Positions 1 to 5,320 of a stretch of DNA of 5,320 bases are shown here, one piece after another. The DNA comes from Anaerolineae bacterium (GTDB taxonomy: Bacteria > Chloroflexota > Anaerolineae > J102). A program made the position numbers and the translations under genes. Position 1 is the stretch's first letter. Each line of letters opens with the position of its first letter. The stretch is taken from assembly GCA_015493675.1 (NCBI GenBank), contig WGCR01000635.1, positions 1 through 5,320 of the forward strand, in the 5' to 3' direction. The notes beneath the pieces are model-generated. The model did no database searches, was not told the origin of the DNA, and saw only the letters and a list, made by a program, of their open reading frames with translations.

Positions 1-516
1 CACTGGGTAGCCGGTGTCATAAATGGCGGCGTCATGTTGATGAAAGTGCTCGGCCACTTCTGGAAAAGAGACGGCGATGGCCGAGGCGTGGGGTGCCAGT
101 CGCTGCACGCCCATGCCCGGCGTGATGTCGGGCAGGTAGATGAGGATGGGCGTGTTCTGATGGCTGGCCGCCCACACCACCGGGCCGCACACATAGCCGC
201 CGGTGACGAAGAGAGCGTCTGGCCGCCATTGCGACACAATGGTGCGGGCCTGACGGCTGCCCCGCATCATGCGCAGGGCGTTGCGGGCCAGTTTGAGGGG
301 GTTGATGATGCGGATCTGGCCGGCGAGGATGGGCGTAAAATCGATGTTCGCCCGCCGGGCAAGCTTCGCTTCCACGCCGTCCGCCGTGCCCACATAGAGG
401 AATTCCAGGGGCTCGGAGGCGTTTTTTTCGGGCCAGAGGCCTTTAAGTGCGGCGACGACGGTGAGAATAGGATACACGTGACCGCCGGTTCCGCCGCCTG
501 ACAGAAGAATTCGCAT
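1..516 (-). CDS. murG: MurG, UDP-GlcNAc:lipid I GlcNAc transferase, 3' end outside window
   Basis: MurG transfers GlcNAc from UDP-GlcNAc to lipid I to form lipid II on the cytoplasmic face of the membrane. The first 172 codons are visible and stay open to the window edge. Families are about 350-370 residues, so roughly half is present, essentially the N-terminal acceptor-binding Rossmann domain of this GT-B enzyme. It opens with MRILLSGGGTGGHVYP (residues 1-16), the family glycine-rich loop with its conserved His13. GGYVCGP at 106-112 matches the usual GGYVSGP. The usual HEQN...PG segment reads YLPDITPG (127-134), so the H, E and N of the acceptor site are replaced while PG is kept. The donor-binding C-terminal domain is not visible. 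The ATG at 516 is chosen because the loop sits at the normal distance from it. It lies inside the end of ftsW and has no Shine-Dalgarno sequence, so coupling to ftsW translation is likely. A MurG-like GT28 paralogue is the alternative, but position between ftsW and the edge of a dcw cluster favours MurG. Confidence 0.93.
   Translation of the reverse strand, partial: MRILLSGGGTGGHVYPILTVVAALKGLWPEKNASEPLEFLYVGTADGVEAKLARRANIDFTPILAGQIRIINPLKLARNALRMMRGSRQARTIVSQWRPDALFVTGGYVCGPVVWAASHQNTPILIYLPDITPGMGVQRLAPHASAIAVSFPEVAEHFHQHDAAIYDTGYPV
443..516 (-). other. 74-nt out-of-frame overlap of ftsW 3' end and murG 5' end
   Basis: The ftsW frame stays open from the murG ATG (516-514) to a TAA at 445-443, so the two genes share 74 nt, with murG in the +1 frame relative to ftsW. 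The murG reading here is the highly conserved N-terminus with the glycine-rich loop. The ftsW reading is a low-complexity basic tail. Glycine codons GGN of murG, read one base earlier, become CGG or AGG arginine codons of ftsW, which explains the arginine-rich tail. Overlaps of 1-8 nt are common in operons; 74 nt is long. It is a direct observation, but that the FtsW tail is really translated is an inference from the absence of an earlier stop. Confidence 0.85.
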
Positions 517-1636
517 TGAGAGTAATTCGTGCTTGACCGTCTTTGGAGATGTTGAGCAGGATGCCCAGCCCGGCCAGAACTGTAATCAGGCTGGAGCCGC
601 CGTAAGAGATGAAAGGGAGGGGAATGCCGGTGTTGGGAATGGTGACGGTGACCACGGCGATGTTGATGAATGCCTGCAACACAATCCAGGTGGTGATGCC
701 AAAGGCCAGCAGTCTGCCAAAGCTGTCGGGAGCGTTGAGGGCGATGCGCGTGCCCCGGTAAGCCAGGAAGAGGAAAAGCGCCACCACCGCCAGGGCGCCC
801 AGCAATCCCAGCTCTTCGCCGATGACGGCGAAAACGATGTCGGAGTGGATGACGGGCAAGCCGCTTTCGGGCAGTTTATAAATGCTATTGCCCAATCCTT
901 TGCCAAAGAGTCCGCCGCGGTGCAGCGCTGCGTAGCCTGCCTGCACCTGCGAATTGGGGCTGTTCCAGGGGGCGAGAAAGGCCTGCCCAAATTCGGTCAG
1001 CCGCTTCATGGCATATTTGTGTTGGATGATGGCGGCGGTGAAAACAAGCCCCATCACGCCCAGGAGAATGCCGATTTGCAACAGGTCGGCGCCGGCGATG
1101 ATGAGCATGGCCACAGCTGTCAGGGCAATGAGCACCGAGGTGGAGATATCGGGCTGCATGAGGATGGCGATGAGAAAGATGCCCAGCAACAATGAGAAGG
1201 GCAGAAGCCCCACCGTGACATCCCCCAGATGGTCCTCTTTGGAGGCCAGCCAGGCGGCAATGTAGATGAAGATGGCTAACTTCGCCAGTTCGGAAGGCTG
1301 GATGGAGCCGCTCTGGAGCAGATGACGTCGGCTGCCGCTGTCACCTGTCTTGGCGAAGAAGAAGATGCCGATGAGCAGCAGCAGGGCCAGGCCCATAATG
1401 GGAATGGCGTATTTTTGCCAGATGTGATAATCGATCTGGACGAGGATGAACAGGCTGACCAGTCCCAACGCCACCCAGATGAGATGCCGGGTGATATAGT
1501 AGTAAGGCTGGTCGGGATTGATGGCGTAAGACGCGCTGAACTGCATGACGATGCCAAAGCCCAGCAGGGCGAAGATCACGATCAGCAGACCGTGATCCAT
1601 GTGTTTGACTGCGGTTTTATCGCTGGAGGGGCTCAT
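443..1636 (-). CDS. ftsW: FtsW, SEDS-family septal peptidoglycan glycosyltransferase
   Basis: FtsW is an integral membrane SEDS protein that polymerises lipid II into glycan strands at the septum, together with a class B penicillin-binding protein. The product has 397 residues, normal for the family. About ten hydrophobic segments can be counted (near 15-35, 51-68, 77-95, 118-131, 143-161, 166-182, 184-203, 267-293, 308-330, 345-363). Family motifs are SIQPSELAKL (111-120), QPDISTSVLI (161-170), the large loop ending in KLPESGLPVIHSDIVFA (254-270) with the conserved catalytic Asp266, and PNTGIPLPFISYGGSSL (334-350). The C-terminal tail (about 369-397) is strongly basic, with RRRNRRSR and HRRRR. 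The ATG overlaps the murD stop as ATGA, typical of translational coupling, and no Shine-Dalgarno sequence precedes it. The final 24 codons and stop overlap murG in another frame. RodA is the close paralogue; placement between murD and murG favours FtsW. Confidence 0.96.
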   Translation of the reverse strand: MSPSSDKTAVKHMDHGLLIVIFALLGFGIVMQFSASYAINPDQPYYYITRHLIWVALGLVSLFILVQIDYHIWQKYAIPIMGLALLLLIGIFFFAKTGDSGSRRHLLQSGSIQPSELAKLAIFIYIAAWLASKEDHLGDVTVGLLPFSLLLGIFLIAILMQPDISTSVLIALTAVAMLIIAGADLLQIGILLGVMGLVFTAAIIQHKYAMKRLTEFGQAFLAPWNSPNSQVQAGYAALHRGGLFGKGLGNSIYKLPESGLPVIHSDIVFAVIGEELGLLGALAVVALFLFLAYRGTRIALNAPDSFGRLLAFGITTWIVLQAFINIAVVTVTIPNTGIPLPFISYGGSSLITVLAGLGILLNISKDGQARITLNANSSVRRRNRRSRVSYSHRRRRT

Positions 1637-3132
1637 GAGGATGCCTGGGTGGGGGATGTTGCAGCTTCCTGTCGGACGAGTTCCCGGAAATGTTGGCCGC
1701 GGGCGGCGAAATCGGGATAGGCGTCGAAGCTGGTTCCGCCGGGGGAAAGGAGAACGACTTCGCCGGGCCGGGCAAGCTCGGCGGCCAGATGTACGGCGGA
1801 GGCTAAATCAGTTGCGGGCAGCACGGTTTCCAGCAGGGCGTCGGCGGGCGGGTTTTGCAGGGCGCGTTGGATGATGGGGACAGCTTCGCCGAAGGCGATG
1901 ACGATCCGGGCCCGGCGTTGCGCTTCCTGCGCCCATTCCTCCCAGGGCAGATGCTTGTCGCGTCCGCCTGCCAGCAGGATGATGGGCTCGTCAAAGCTGC
2001 GCATGGCTGCCAGCGCCCGTTCCGGAGCCGTGGCGATGCTGTCGTTGATCCAGAGAACGTCGCGGACGCGGGCGACTTCTTCCAGGCGATGGGCAACGCC
2101 GCGAAAAGCGCGTACTGCCTGGCGCATGGCCGCGGGAGACGCCCCGGCTGCGCCGGCAATGGCGACTGCTGCCAGCACATTGGCCAGATTGTGGCGTCCG
2201 CGCAGATGAATGTCGGCGGTGTTGAGGATGGCGCTTGTTTGGCCCGATCTGCGCAGAAAAACCTGATCCGCTTTCAGCCAGGCGCCATCTCCTGTTTCAG
2301 GCTTATTGAAGCCGAATGTAAGGAGTTGGGCCCGGATGGGAAAGCTGCGGGCGGGCTGCCCCTGGCCTGCCGGGATGCTCACCCGGCCTGTCCGCGCCCA
2401 ATCGCCCGTGATGGCGTCCTCGCGGTTGAGAATGGCGATGTCCGCGTCGGTTTGGGAGGCCAGGATGTTGGCCTTGGCTGCGATGTAATGCGCCATGGAG
2501 GGGTGGCGATCCAGGTGGTTGGGGGTGATGTTCAGGATGGCGGCGATGTGGGGACTGACGCCGCTGTTGCTGTTCCAGGGAGCGGGCGCTGCGGCCCAGG
2601 GCGCGATTTCATCCCAATAGAAGAGCTGGAAGCTGGAGAGCTCCATCACGGCCCGATCCTGCGGCGAGACAGCTTCCACCTGTTCCAACAACGGGGAGCC
2701 GATGTTGCCGCCCAGCCAGACGCGATAATCCGATGCCTCCAACATGCGGGCGGTCAGCGTGGTGGTGGTGGTCTTGCCGCTGGAGCCGGTGATGCCGGTC
2801 AGGGGAGCAGGACAGCCCTGGGCGAACAGCCGGGGTTCGGCGGTGATGGGGATGCCGCGGGCCCGGGCGTTTTGCAGCAGGGGGATATCCTGGGGGACGC
2901 CGGGGCTGACGATAATGGCGTTGATATCAGACAATAAGGCGGGGGTCTGCGGTCCGATGATCAGGGTGACGCCCAGGCTTTCCAACTCATTCCGCACATC
3001 TTCCTGCGGCGCGTGCAGATCGCTGGCGAGGACGCGGGCGTGATGCCGGGCCAGCCAGCGGGCGGCCGCCCGGCCTTCGCGGGCCAGACCGATGATGAGA
3101 ATGGTGTTGTTGGAGAAATCAGCGGTGATCAT
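1633..3132 (-). CDS. murD: MurD, UDP-MurNAc-L-alanine--D-glutamate ligase
   Basis: MurD is the cytoplasmic ATP-dependent ligase that adds D-Glu to UDP-MurNAc-L-Ala. It has 499 residues, about 50-60 more than E. coli MurD. Domain 1 begins with a Rossmann-like strand, ILIIGLAREGRAAARWL (11-27). The central ATPase domain has the P-loop GITGSSGKTTTTT (113-125), ELSSFQL (164-170), NITPNHLDRH (201-210) and the carbamylated lysine candidate Lys220 in YIAAKANIL. HNLANVLAAVAIA (314-326) and FRGVAHRLE (343-351) lead into the C-terminal domain, with NDSIAT (363-368), LLAGGRDKH (386-394) and LLSPGGTSFD (461-470). Part of the extra length is a Pro/Ala/Trp/Asn-rich insertion near 178-193, between SSFQL and NITPNHL; more lies around 244-300. 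NDSIAT has Ile where E. coli has a Lys (NDSKAT), and SPGGTS replaces SPACAS; I take both as lineage variants, since all catalytic motifs are intact. The ATG is 10 nt after the mraY stop and lacks a Shine-Dalgarno sequence. The end overlaps ftsW as ATGA. Confidence 0.96.
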   Translation of the reverse strand: MITADFSNNTILIIGLAREGRAAARWLARHHARVLASDLHAPQEDVRNELESLGVTLIIGPQTPALLSDINAIIVSPGVPQDIPLLQNARARGIPITAEPRLFAQGCPAPLTGITGSSGKTTTTTLTARMLEASDYRVWLGGNIGSPLLEQVEAVSPQDRAVMELSSFQLFYWDEIAPWAAAPAPWNSNSGVSPHIAAILNITPNHLDRHPSMAHYIAAKANILASQTDADIAILNREDAITGDWARTGRVSIPAGQGQPARSFPIRAQLLTFGFNKPETGDGAWLKADQVFLRRSGQTSAILNTADIHLRGRHNLANVLAAVAIAGAAGASPAAMRQAVRAFRGVAHRLEEVARVRDVLWINDSIATAPERALAAMRSFDEPIILLAGGRDKHLPWEEWAQEAQRRARIVIAFGEAVPIIQRALQNPPADALLETVLPATDLASAVHLAAELARPGEVVLLSPGGTSFDAYPDFAARGQHFRELVRQEAATSPTQASS

Positions 3133-3142
3133 TGACTATTGT

Positions 3143-4144
3143 CTAGGCCAGGGCCAGAGCGATGCCGATCATGCCAGAGAGGATGCCGATAATGAAAAAT
3201 CGCTGGGTGACATGGTTTTCGGCCCAGCCTTTGAGCTCGAAATGATGGTGCAGCGGAGCCATTTTGAAGACGCGGATGTCGCGATGCAGGAAACGGCGGC
3301 TGAATTTGGCTACGCTGACCTGAATGATAACGGAAAGCGCTTCGATGACAAAGGGCAGGCCGATGACGGCCAGCAGCAGCCATTGGCCGGTCATCAATGA
3401 GACCACGCCCAGCGTGGCTCCCAGGGCCAGCGAACCGGTGTCGCCCATGAAAAGCTGGGCGGGGAAGGCGTTGAACCAGAGGAATGCGAACAGAGCGCCA
3501 ACGATGGAGAAGGTGAAGGCGGACAGCCATACCTGGCCTTGCAGGTAGGCGATGAGTCCGTAGGTGGCAAAACTGACCGCAGCAATGGAGCCAGCCAGGC
3601 CGTCCAGTCCATCGGTGAGGTTGACGGCGTTAGCAGAGCCGACAATGATGAAAAGAGCGATGGGAATCCACCACCAGCCGATATCGATGCGGTCGGGCAC
3701 GGTGGGAATGGCGATGCTGTGGATATCCAACCGCCAATACATGACGGCTACCAGGATGATGGCCAGGCCCACCTGTAAAGGGAATTTGGAGCGGGCCAAC
3801 ATGCCCTGGGCGTCGCCCCGTTTCTTGCGGATTCCCGCCAGATCGTCGAGGAATCCCAGCGCTCCAAAGGAGAGCATGGCGAAGACGGGGACCATGGCAG
3901 ATTCTCCAATGAGGGTGAAACCCAGCAGATTGGCCAGGTTCAGGCCCAGGGTGATGAGCACGACCGGCGCAATGAAGAGAATGCCTCCCATGGTGGGGGT
4001 TCCGGCCTTGACCTGGTGAGATTTAGGCCCCTCCATGCGGATGCGTTGTCCCATCTGGTGGGATTTGAGCAGTTGGATAAGGGGTTCTCCCCAGATGACG
4101 GCCAGGAAGAAGGCCAAAGTGGCCAGAGTGAGCGGGTAGGACAT
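3143..4144 (-). CDS. mraY: MraY, phospho-N-acetylmuramoyl-pentapeptide transferase
   Basis: MraY is a polytopic membrane enzyme that transfers phospho-MurNAc-pentapeptide from UDP to undecaprenyl phosphate, producing lipid I. From the ATG at 4144 the product has 333 residues, close to B. subtilis MraY (about 324). Motifs in order: GPKSHQVKAGTPTMGG (39-54), GFLDDLAGIRKKRG (97-110) with the Asp-Asp pair, NAVNLTDGLDGLAG (172-185), FMGDTGSLALG (232-242) with the third essential Asp, and PLHHHFELKGWAENHVTQRF (297-316) with the HHH motif. The loop after LDD lacks the usual Tyr (LDDL, not LDDY). Many hydrophobic segments fit the ten-helix fold. The frame is open further upstream to a TTG at 4186, which would add 14 residues. 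I prefer the ATG because the distance from it to the GQ.IR.EGPKSH motif equals that in B. subtilis MraY and the added residues are not hydrophobic. Neither start has a Shine-Dalgarno sequence. It lies between murF and murD, the usual dcw position. Confidence 0.96.
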   Translation of the reverse strand: MSYPLTLATLAFFLAVIWGEPLIQLLKSHQMGQRIRMEGPKSHQVKAGTPTMGGILFIAPVVLITLGLNLANLLGFTLIGESAMVPVFAMLSFGALGFLDDLAGIRKKRGDAQGMLARSKFPLQVGLAIILVAVMYWRLDIHSIAIPTVPDRIDIGWWWIPIALFIIVGSANAVNLTDGLDGLAGSIAAVSFATYGLIAYLQGQVWLSAFTFSIVGALFAFLWFNAFPAQLFMGDTGSLALGATLGVVSLMTGQWLLLAVIGLPFVIEALSVIIQVSVAKFSRRFLHRDIRVFKMAPLHHHFELKGWAENHVTQRFFIIGILSGMIGIALALA

Positions 4145-4200
4145 GGAAGCAATGTAGGTGGTTGGCGGAATATGGCGGGCGCTCAATTGAGGACGGGGAG

Positions 4201-4231
4201 ACAGCGCCGGTCAGTCAGCGACCGGCGCTGT
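4201..4231 (-). other. Perfect 11-bp stem-loop straddling the murF stop codon
   Basis: ACAGCGCCGGT at 4201-4211 is the exact reverse complement of ACCGGCGCTGT at 4221-4231, with a 9-nt loop (4212-4220). Eight of the 11 pairs are G-C. On the transcribed strand the stem includes the last murF codons, the TGA (4213-4211) lies at the edge of the loop, and the 3' arm falls in the murF-mraY spacer. The sequence after the stem on the minus strand is C-rich (TCTCCCCGTCC) with no T-run, so a classical intrinsic terminator is not supported, and mraY downstream must still be transcribed. An RNA-stability or processing hairpin, or a partial attenuator between murF and mraY, is more plausible. The structure is seen; the function is inferred. 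Confidence 0.6.
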
Positions 4232-5320
4232 TAAGTGGGGGACGATCTCGTCCATGTGCATGGCGCGTGAACCCTTGATAAGAATGTAGTCGCCGGGTTG
4301 GATGATTTCCTGGGCCACGGCTGTGGCCTTCTCGGCGGTTTCGACATGAGTGACATGCTCATGGGGCATGCCCAGAGCGCGGGCTTCTTCGGCGATCCAG
4401 CGGGCCCGGGGGCCGACAGCGATGAGGATATCGCAGGTTTGAGCGGCGCGGGCGCCCACCAGACGATGTCCTTTTTCCTCTTCGCTGCCCAGTTCCAGCA
4501 TATCACCGATGATGGCGATGCGGCGGCCTTCCATTTCCTGCAAGAGGTTGAGGGCGGCGATGGTGGAGGGAGGGCTGGCGTTGTAGGTGTCATCGATGAT
4601 GGTGCTGTTGTGATAGCCCGGGGCGATATCGATGCGCAGTCGGGCGTTGATGTCGCGCAGGCCGCGGATGATCTCTTCCCAACTCAGGCCCGCCAGCAGG
4701 CCCACGGCCGCGGCGCGCAGGGCTGTGTGGACGCTGTGACGTCCCAGCAGGGGCAGACTGACATAAAGCAGCTCTTCATGGCCGGGGGAGGTGCGGTGAT
4801 GAAATCGGAAATGGATGCCGGAAAGGCCGTAGCTCTCTATTTCGTCGGCCCAGAGATCCGCTTCATCGCTGAGGCCGTATGTGAAAACGGGCGCTTGGCT
4901 GAATTCAGCCATTTTTCTGACCCAGGCGTCATCCCAGTTGAGGATGGCGCGGCCGGTGGGGGGCAGGGCGCGAATCAGCTCCGCTTTGCCCCGGAAAATG
5001 GCTTCCATGCTGCCCGCCCGCTCCAGATGGATGGGGCCGATGTTGGTAATGACGCCGATATCGGGATGGGCGATGTTGCAGAGTTGGGCGATTTCGCCCT
5101 CGACATAAAAGCCCATTTCCAGCACCGCGTAGCGGTGTTCGGGCCGCAGTTGCAGCAGTGAGAGGGGCAGGCCGATCTCGTTGTTGTAGTTGCCGGGCGT
5201 CCATAGCGTGGGATAATGCTGGCGCAGCACCGCGGCGGTGAGTTCTTTGGTGGAGGTCTTGCCCACGCTGCCGGTGATGGCGACGACTGTGGGCGTATGC
5301 CGTCCCCGCCAGTAAGAGGC
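4211..5320 (-). CDS. murF: MurF, UDP-MurNAc-tripeptide--D-Ala-D-Ala ligase, 5' end outside window
   Basis: MurF is the cytoplasmic ATP-dependent ligase that adds D-Ala-D-Ala to UDP-MurNAc-tripeptide. The last 369 residues are visible; full proteins are about 450, so roughly 80-90 N-terminal residues (the UDP-substrate domain) lie beyond the window. The frame is open to the right edge. The visible part starts just before the P-loop VVAITGSVGKTSTKEL (12-27). It continues with NYNNEIGLPLS (44-54), LEMG (67-70), TNIGPIHLERAGSMEAI (92-108), the likely carbamylated Lys112 in GKAEL, GRHSVHTALRAAAVG (193-207), IDDTYNASPPSTIAALNLL (242-260), AIIGDMLELG (269-278) and KGSRAMHMDEIV (349-360). The order of these motifs and the GDMLELG and KGSR..MDE signatures are specific for MurF over MurC, MurD and MurE. 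HSxxT replaces the common HNxxN motif of Mur ligases. The stop codon sits in a perfect inverted repeat. The GTG at 5266, inside the P-loop, cannot be a real start. Confidence 0.96.
   Translation of the reverse strand, partial: ASYWRGRHTPTVVAITGSVGKTSTKELTAAVLRQHYPTLWTPGNYNNEIGLPLSLLQLRPEHRYAVLEMGFYVEGEIAQLCNIAHPDIGVITNIGPIHLERAGSMEAIFRGKAELIRALPPTGRAILNWDDAWVRKMAEFSQAPVFTYGLSDEADLWADEIESYGLSGIHFRFHHRTSPGHEELLYVSLPLLGRHSVHTALRAAAVGLLAGLSWEEIIRGLRDINARLRIDIAPGYHNSTIIDDTYNASPPSTIAALNLLQEMEGRRIAIIGDMLELGSEEEKGHRLVGARAAQTCDILIAVGPRARWIAEEARALGMPHEHVTHVETAEKATAVAQEIIQPGDYILIKGSRAMHMDEIVPHLTAPVAD

Noticed and set aside
34..501. 155-codon plus-strand open frame at the left edge
   Set aside because: Antisense to the clear murG N-terminal half.
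533..1195. 220-codon plus-strand open frame opposite ftsW
   Set aside because: Very rich in Gly, Asp, Gln and His, which is the reverse-strand image of transmembrane codons; no independent start signal.
1633..1636. ATGA overlap of murD stop and ftsW start as something unusual
   Set aside because: Four-base overlaps of this type are ordinary in bacterial operons.
2758..2772. Run of five Thr codons (four ACC) in the MurD P-loop, a possible slippage tract
   Set aside because: A trinucleotide run cannot shift the frame, and GKTT followed by Thr-rich residues is common in Mur ligases.
1855..2937. 360-codon plus-strand open frame opposite murD
   Set aside because: It is fully antisense to murD, whose motifs are all intact. 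The translation is Gly/Asp/Ala-rich with no recognisable motif, as expected for the complement of a GC-rich gene.
4182..4191. Palindrome CTCAATTGAG
   Set aside because: Only 10 bp, single copy, no spacer; too short to support an operator call.
4145..4200. Possible mraY promoter in the murF-mraY spacer (TTGAGC as -35, CATATT or TACATT as -10)
   Set aside because: The spacings are about 6 and 24 nt, not 16-18, and the surrounding sequence is C-rich. No convincing sigma-70-type promoter.
4298..5161. 287-codon plus-strand open frame opposite murF
   Set aside because: Antisense shadow of murF; low-complexity composition and no family motif.

Overview
The window is a compact, one-directional block of the division and cell wall (dcw) cluster. 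Every real gene is on the minus strand, so transcription runs from the right edge to the left. In order it holds murF (5' end outside the window), mraY, murD, ftsW and murG (3' end outside the window). I see no mobile element, CRISPR array, tRNA, rRNA or phage gene. The long plus-strand open frames are antisense shadows of these GC-rich genes.

Layout: 5320-4211 is murF without its N-terminal domain. Positions 4210-4145 are the only real spacer (66 nt). A perfect 11-bp inverted repeat straddles the murF stop codon, with its second arm inside this spacer. Positions 4144-3143 are mraY, followed after 10 nt by murD (3132-1633). murD overlaps ftsW (1636-443) by an ATGA junction. ftsW overlaps the start of murG (516-1) by an unusually long 74 nt.

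The genes form one pathway. MurD adds D-Glu to UDP-MurNAc-L-Ala. MurF adds D-Ala-D-Ala to complete the UDP-MurNAc-pentapeptide. MraY moves the phospho-MurNAc-pentapeptide to undecaprenyl phosphate (lipid I). MurG adds GlcNAc to give lipid II. FtsW is the SEDS glycosyltransferase that polymerises lipid II at the division septum.

Organism: a bacterium with peptidoglycan and a GC content clearly above 50%. Several features are non-textbook: MurD has SPGGTSFD and NDSIAT instead of SPACAS and NDSKAT, MurG has YLPD where HEQN is usual, MurF has HSxxT instead of HNxxN, and no start has a Shine-Dalgarno sequence. Together these suggest a Chloroflexota-like lineage. That is inferred from memory of family variants and not established by the sequence.

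I did not find a new biological system. The points most worth a second look are the ftsW/murG overlap, in which the arginine-rich tail of FtsW is the shifted reading of MurG's glycine-rich loop, the replaced acceptor-site motif in MurG, and the hairpin at the end of murF.
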